NCBI RefSeq assembly: GCF_007993035.1
Contig: NZ_VOOS01000001.1
Span: 248,001 to 312,000, forward strand
Length of the DNA stretch: 64,000 nucleotides
Direction: 5' to 3'
Source of the DNA: Vicingus serpentipes
GTDB lineage: Bacteria; Bacteroidota; Bacteroidia; Flavobacteriales_E; Vicingaceae
Shown: one piece after another, positions 62,459 to 64,000 of the stretch
Numbering within the stretch: the first letter of the stretch is position 1
Layout: each line of letters starts with the position of its first letter
Translations under genes and position numbers: made by a program
The notes under the pieces: generated by a model
Told to the model about the DNA's origin: nothing
The model's database searches: none
What the model saw: only the letters and a program-made list of their open reading frames with translations

Positions 62459-64000
62459 TTAATTAAGGATTTTTATTTTTTGGGTAAACACCAAACTTTT
62501 TCCTTCTATAACTTTTATAAAAAACACTCCATCTTTAGCAAAACTATTAGTGTTTATAAAGTCATTTCCGTTAATCATTTCTGAAAAAACCATCTCACCT
62601 AATAAATTATAAACTTCAACTTTAAGATTATCATAATCTTTAGCATCAATATAGATTATATCTTTTGTTGGGTTTGGATAAACTGAAATATTTAAATTTT
62701 TGTGATAATCTTCAATATTAGTTACAAATGAAATGCAAGATGATGTATCAATACATCCATTTTGATTGATTTCTACAGCATAATTACCAATAGAATTTGG
62801 AATGAAAAATTGATTTGATTCACCCAATATGGGTTCAAAATTATTATCACAATTTAACCATTTATATAATGCCCCAGTCGCGTTTGAAAACAAAATATTT
62901 TGATTAACTGATACAGTAGTATCGACTAAATTTATAGTTAAATCAATAGTAATAACGCTATCGCAACCTATATGGTTTAGTAAAGTATCATTATATATAC
63001 CTGATGAATCCCAAACATAGTTACCGCTTGGTGAAGTATATGAAAAACATTCATTTAAAATTACGTTTGAAGTTGAAGGTAAACATCCTTCAAAATACTT
63101 TACATAAAAAGTTTGGGTTCCAGAAAGATTTAATTGACTTGGTGTAGGATCAAAATCAACACCTAATGTTGAGTTAATTTTTCCTGTTATATATATATTG
63201 CTTTGACTATCAATCAATATTTGTTGGGGAACATCACTATTTTGACCACCTATAACATTACTAAAAACATAATTTCTATTAGCATCATACTTAACAACAA
63301 AAATATCAAGTGAACCTTGACTTTGAGAAGGTGAAATATCATAATCAGTATTTAATAATATTTCATTTGTATACTCCCCATAAACATACAATTCATTAGA
63401 AGAATTTGTTACACATGAATTTGTTGTACTGTGTCCATTACCATTAAATACTTTTACCGAATTATAGTTTAAACTTGAATCTAAACTGAGTATAAACCCT
63501 GAATTTGTGAATTCAGAAGTTTTATAATCTACCCCTAAACCTGGGTTAAAATCAACTGTCTCTCTGAATCTACCCAACAGTATTAATTCGTTTGTTTCTG
63601 AGATATGAAAGTTTGTAGACTCATCATGATCTATGCCACCAATAGTAACTGCATTTAAAAAATTACCATTTAAATCTAATTTTAATAAAAATAAATCACT
63701 TTGACCATTTGTTGTTCTATTAATTAAATTAGATGGATTTGGATCAAGATCTATCGTTCCATTATACATCCCATAGATATATAAATTTTCATTTCCATCA
63801 ATTTTAACTGATCTACTAAAAACATATGAAGAAGAAATCTGCTTCACCCATAATAAGTTACCTGTAGTTTTGTCCAATTTTTGTATAAATAACCCAGAAG
63901 AATTTTCAGGGTACAAATAATAAGTTCCAATATTTGGATCAAAATCTGCTGAGTCTGAAAATTGACCAATTACATAAACACCAGTAGAAGTAGAAACTAT
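62459..64000 (-). CDS. T9SS-secreted beta-propeller protein, N-terminus outside window
   Basis: At least 513 residues are in frame from the right edge to the stop. They comprise repeated propeller-type blades (LFLLKLDLNGNFLNAVTIGG, IFVVKYDANRNYVFSNVIGG, each near a 'DPNP' or 'DFDPTPS' calcium-like loop), an Ig/PKD-like module (NSIGNYAVEINQNGC) and a T9SS sorting tail (VYPNPTKDIIYID ... FFIKVIEG). A TTG at 63916 is not the start, because the blade pattern continues to the window edge. The role is likely a surface or released adhesin-like protein. Confidence 0.88.
   Translation of the reverse strand: MVSTSTGVYVIGQFSDSADFDPNIGTYYLYPENSSGLFIQKLDKTTGNLLWVKQISSSYVFSRSVKIDGNENLYIYGMYNGTIDLDPNPSNLINRTTNGQSDLFLLKLDLNGNFLNAVTIGGIDHDESTNFHISETNELILLGRFRETVDFNPGLGVDYKTSEFTNSGFILSLDSSLNYNSVKVFNGNGHSTTNSCVTNSSNELYVYGEYTNEILLNTDYDISPSQSQGSLDIFVVKYDANRNYVFSNVIGGQNSDVPQQILIDSQSNIYITGKINSTLGVDFDPTPSQLNLSGTQTFYVKYFEGCLPSTSNVILNECFSYTSPSGNYVWDSSGIYNDTLLNHIGCDSVITIDLTINLVDTTVSVNQNILFSNATGALYKWLNCDNNFEPILGESNQFFIPNSIGNYAVEINQNGCIDTSSCISFVTNIEDYHKNLNISVYPNPTKDIIYIDAKDYDNLKVEVYNLLGEMVFSEMINGNDFINTNSFAKDGVFFIKVIEGKSLVFTQKIKILN

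Noticed and set aside
62332-62466. Short plus-strand frame ending in KMERISIN
   Set aside because: No start codon before the last eight codons, no family seen, and it overlaps the end of the T9SS gene. Mentioned only in the gap description.
1-64000. CRISPR arrays, rRNA operons, insertion sequences, toxin-antitoxin pairs
   Set aside because: No regularly spaced repeats, no rRNA-like stretches, no transposase and no recognisable toxin-antitoxin pair were seen on either strand.

Overview
The window is a low-GC stretch of a Bacteroidota chromosome, most likely Flavobacteriales. The evidence is strong A/T bias, several proteins with C-terminal type IX secretion (T9SS) sorting domains, many lipoproteins and 'SSQ/FAQ'-type signal peptides, near absence of Shine-Dalgarno sites, and TAnnTTTG (-7) promoter elements of the Bacteroidota type. 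About 55.7 kb looks like ordinary chromosome. The last ~8.2 kb looks like one end of an integrated mobile element that continues past position 64000.

Layout. 1-8.2 kb: the tail of a metallo-beta-lactamase-fold hydrolase, a DUF4476 protein, a start-less gene relic joined to a 130-bp palindromic element, then a minus-strand block of thymidylate synthase, an HsdR-N-like protein and two S8 peptidases with T9SS tails. 8.2-23 kb: a polytopic membrane protein, a PD40/TPR envelope protein, a giant propeller-SpoIIE phosphatase, tRNA-Met, several micro-genes, an ABC-F ATPase, a TPR lipoprotein, recA with a near-perfect palindrome at its promoter, and Bcp. 23-30.6 kb: Lgt, MtaB, lipoproteins, a hydrolase, a polyprenyl glycosylphosphotransferase and an oxidoreductase on the minus strand. 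30.7-39.9 kb: housekeeping genes (pcm, truA, an ABC exporter, a Gre-like factor, yebC, ribBA, ruvX). 39.9-49.0 kb: a nine-gene minus-strand operon making nucleotide sugars. It has UDP-glucose to UDP-glucuronate to UDP-xylose enzymes, a WbpA/B/D/E-like set for a 2,3-diacetamido uronic acid, RfbB, a 4-epimerase and a CpsB-like PHP phosphatase. With the glycosyl-1-phosphate transferase at 27.3-28.7 kb and the Kdo transferase at 49.9 kb, this points to surface polysaccharide and LPS synthesis. 49-55.7 kb: waaA, formyltetrahydrofolate cyclo-ligase, an orphan degenerate DEAD domain, a CBS protein, and a second SpoIIE phosphatase flanked by a 31-bp direct repeat.

Mobile element. At 55806-55821 a 16-bp sequence fits the 3' end of a tRNA gene read on the minus strand and is followed by a terminator-like hairpin. 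The rest of the tRNA is missing, which is the expected left junction of an element integrated into a tRNA 3' end. To its right come three 11-bp tandem repeats, a good promoter, a tyrosine recombinase, an RteC-like protein, two 12-bp tandem repeats, an excisionase-like HTH protein, an unknown protein and a replication-initiator-like protein. Beyond them, on the minus strand, is possible cargo: a GYF-domain membrane protein overlapping a secreted HEIGH metalloprotease-MORN-repeat protein, then a T9SS beta-propeller protein cut by the window end. The metalloprotease/MORN/GYF pair and the element's repeat-rich control regions are the best candidates for something undescribed. No function beyond domain content can be read from sequence alone.
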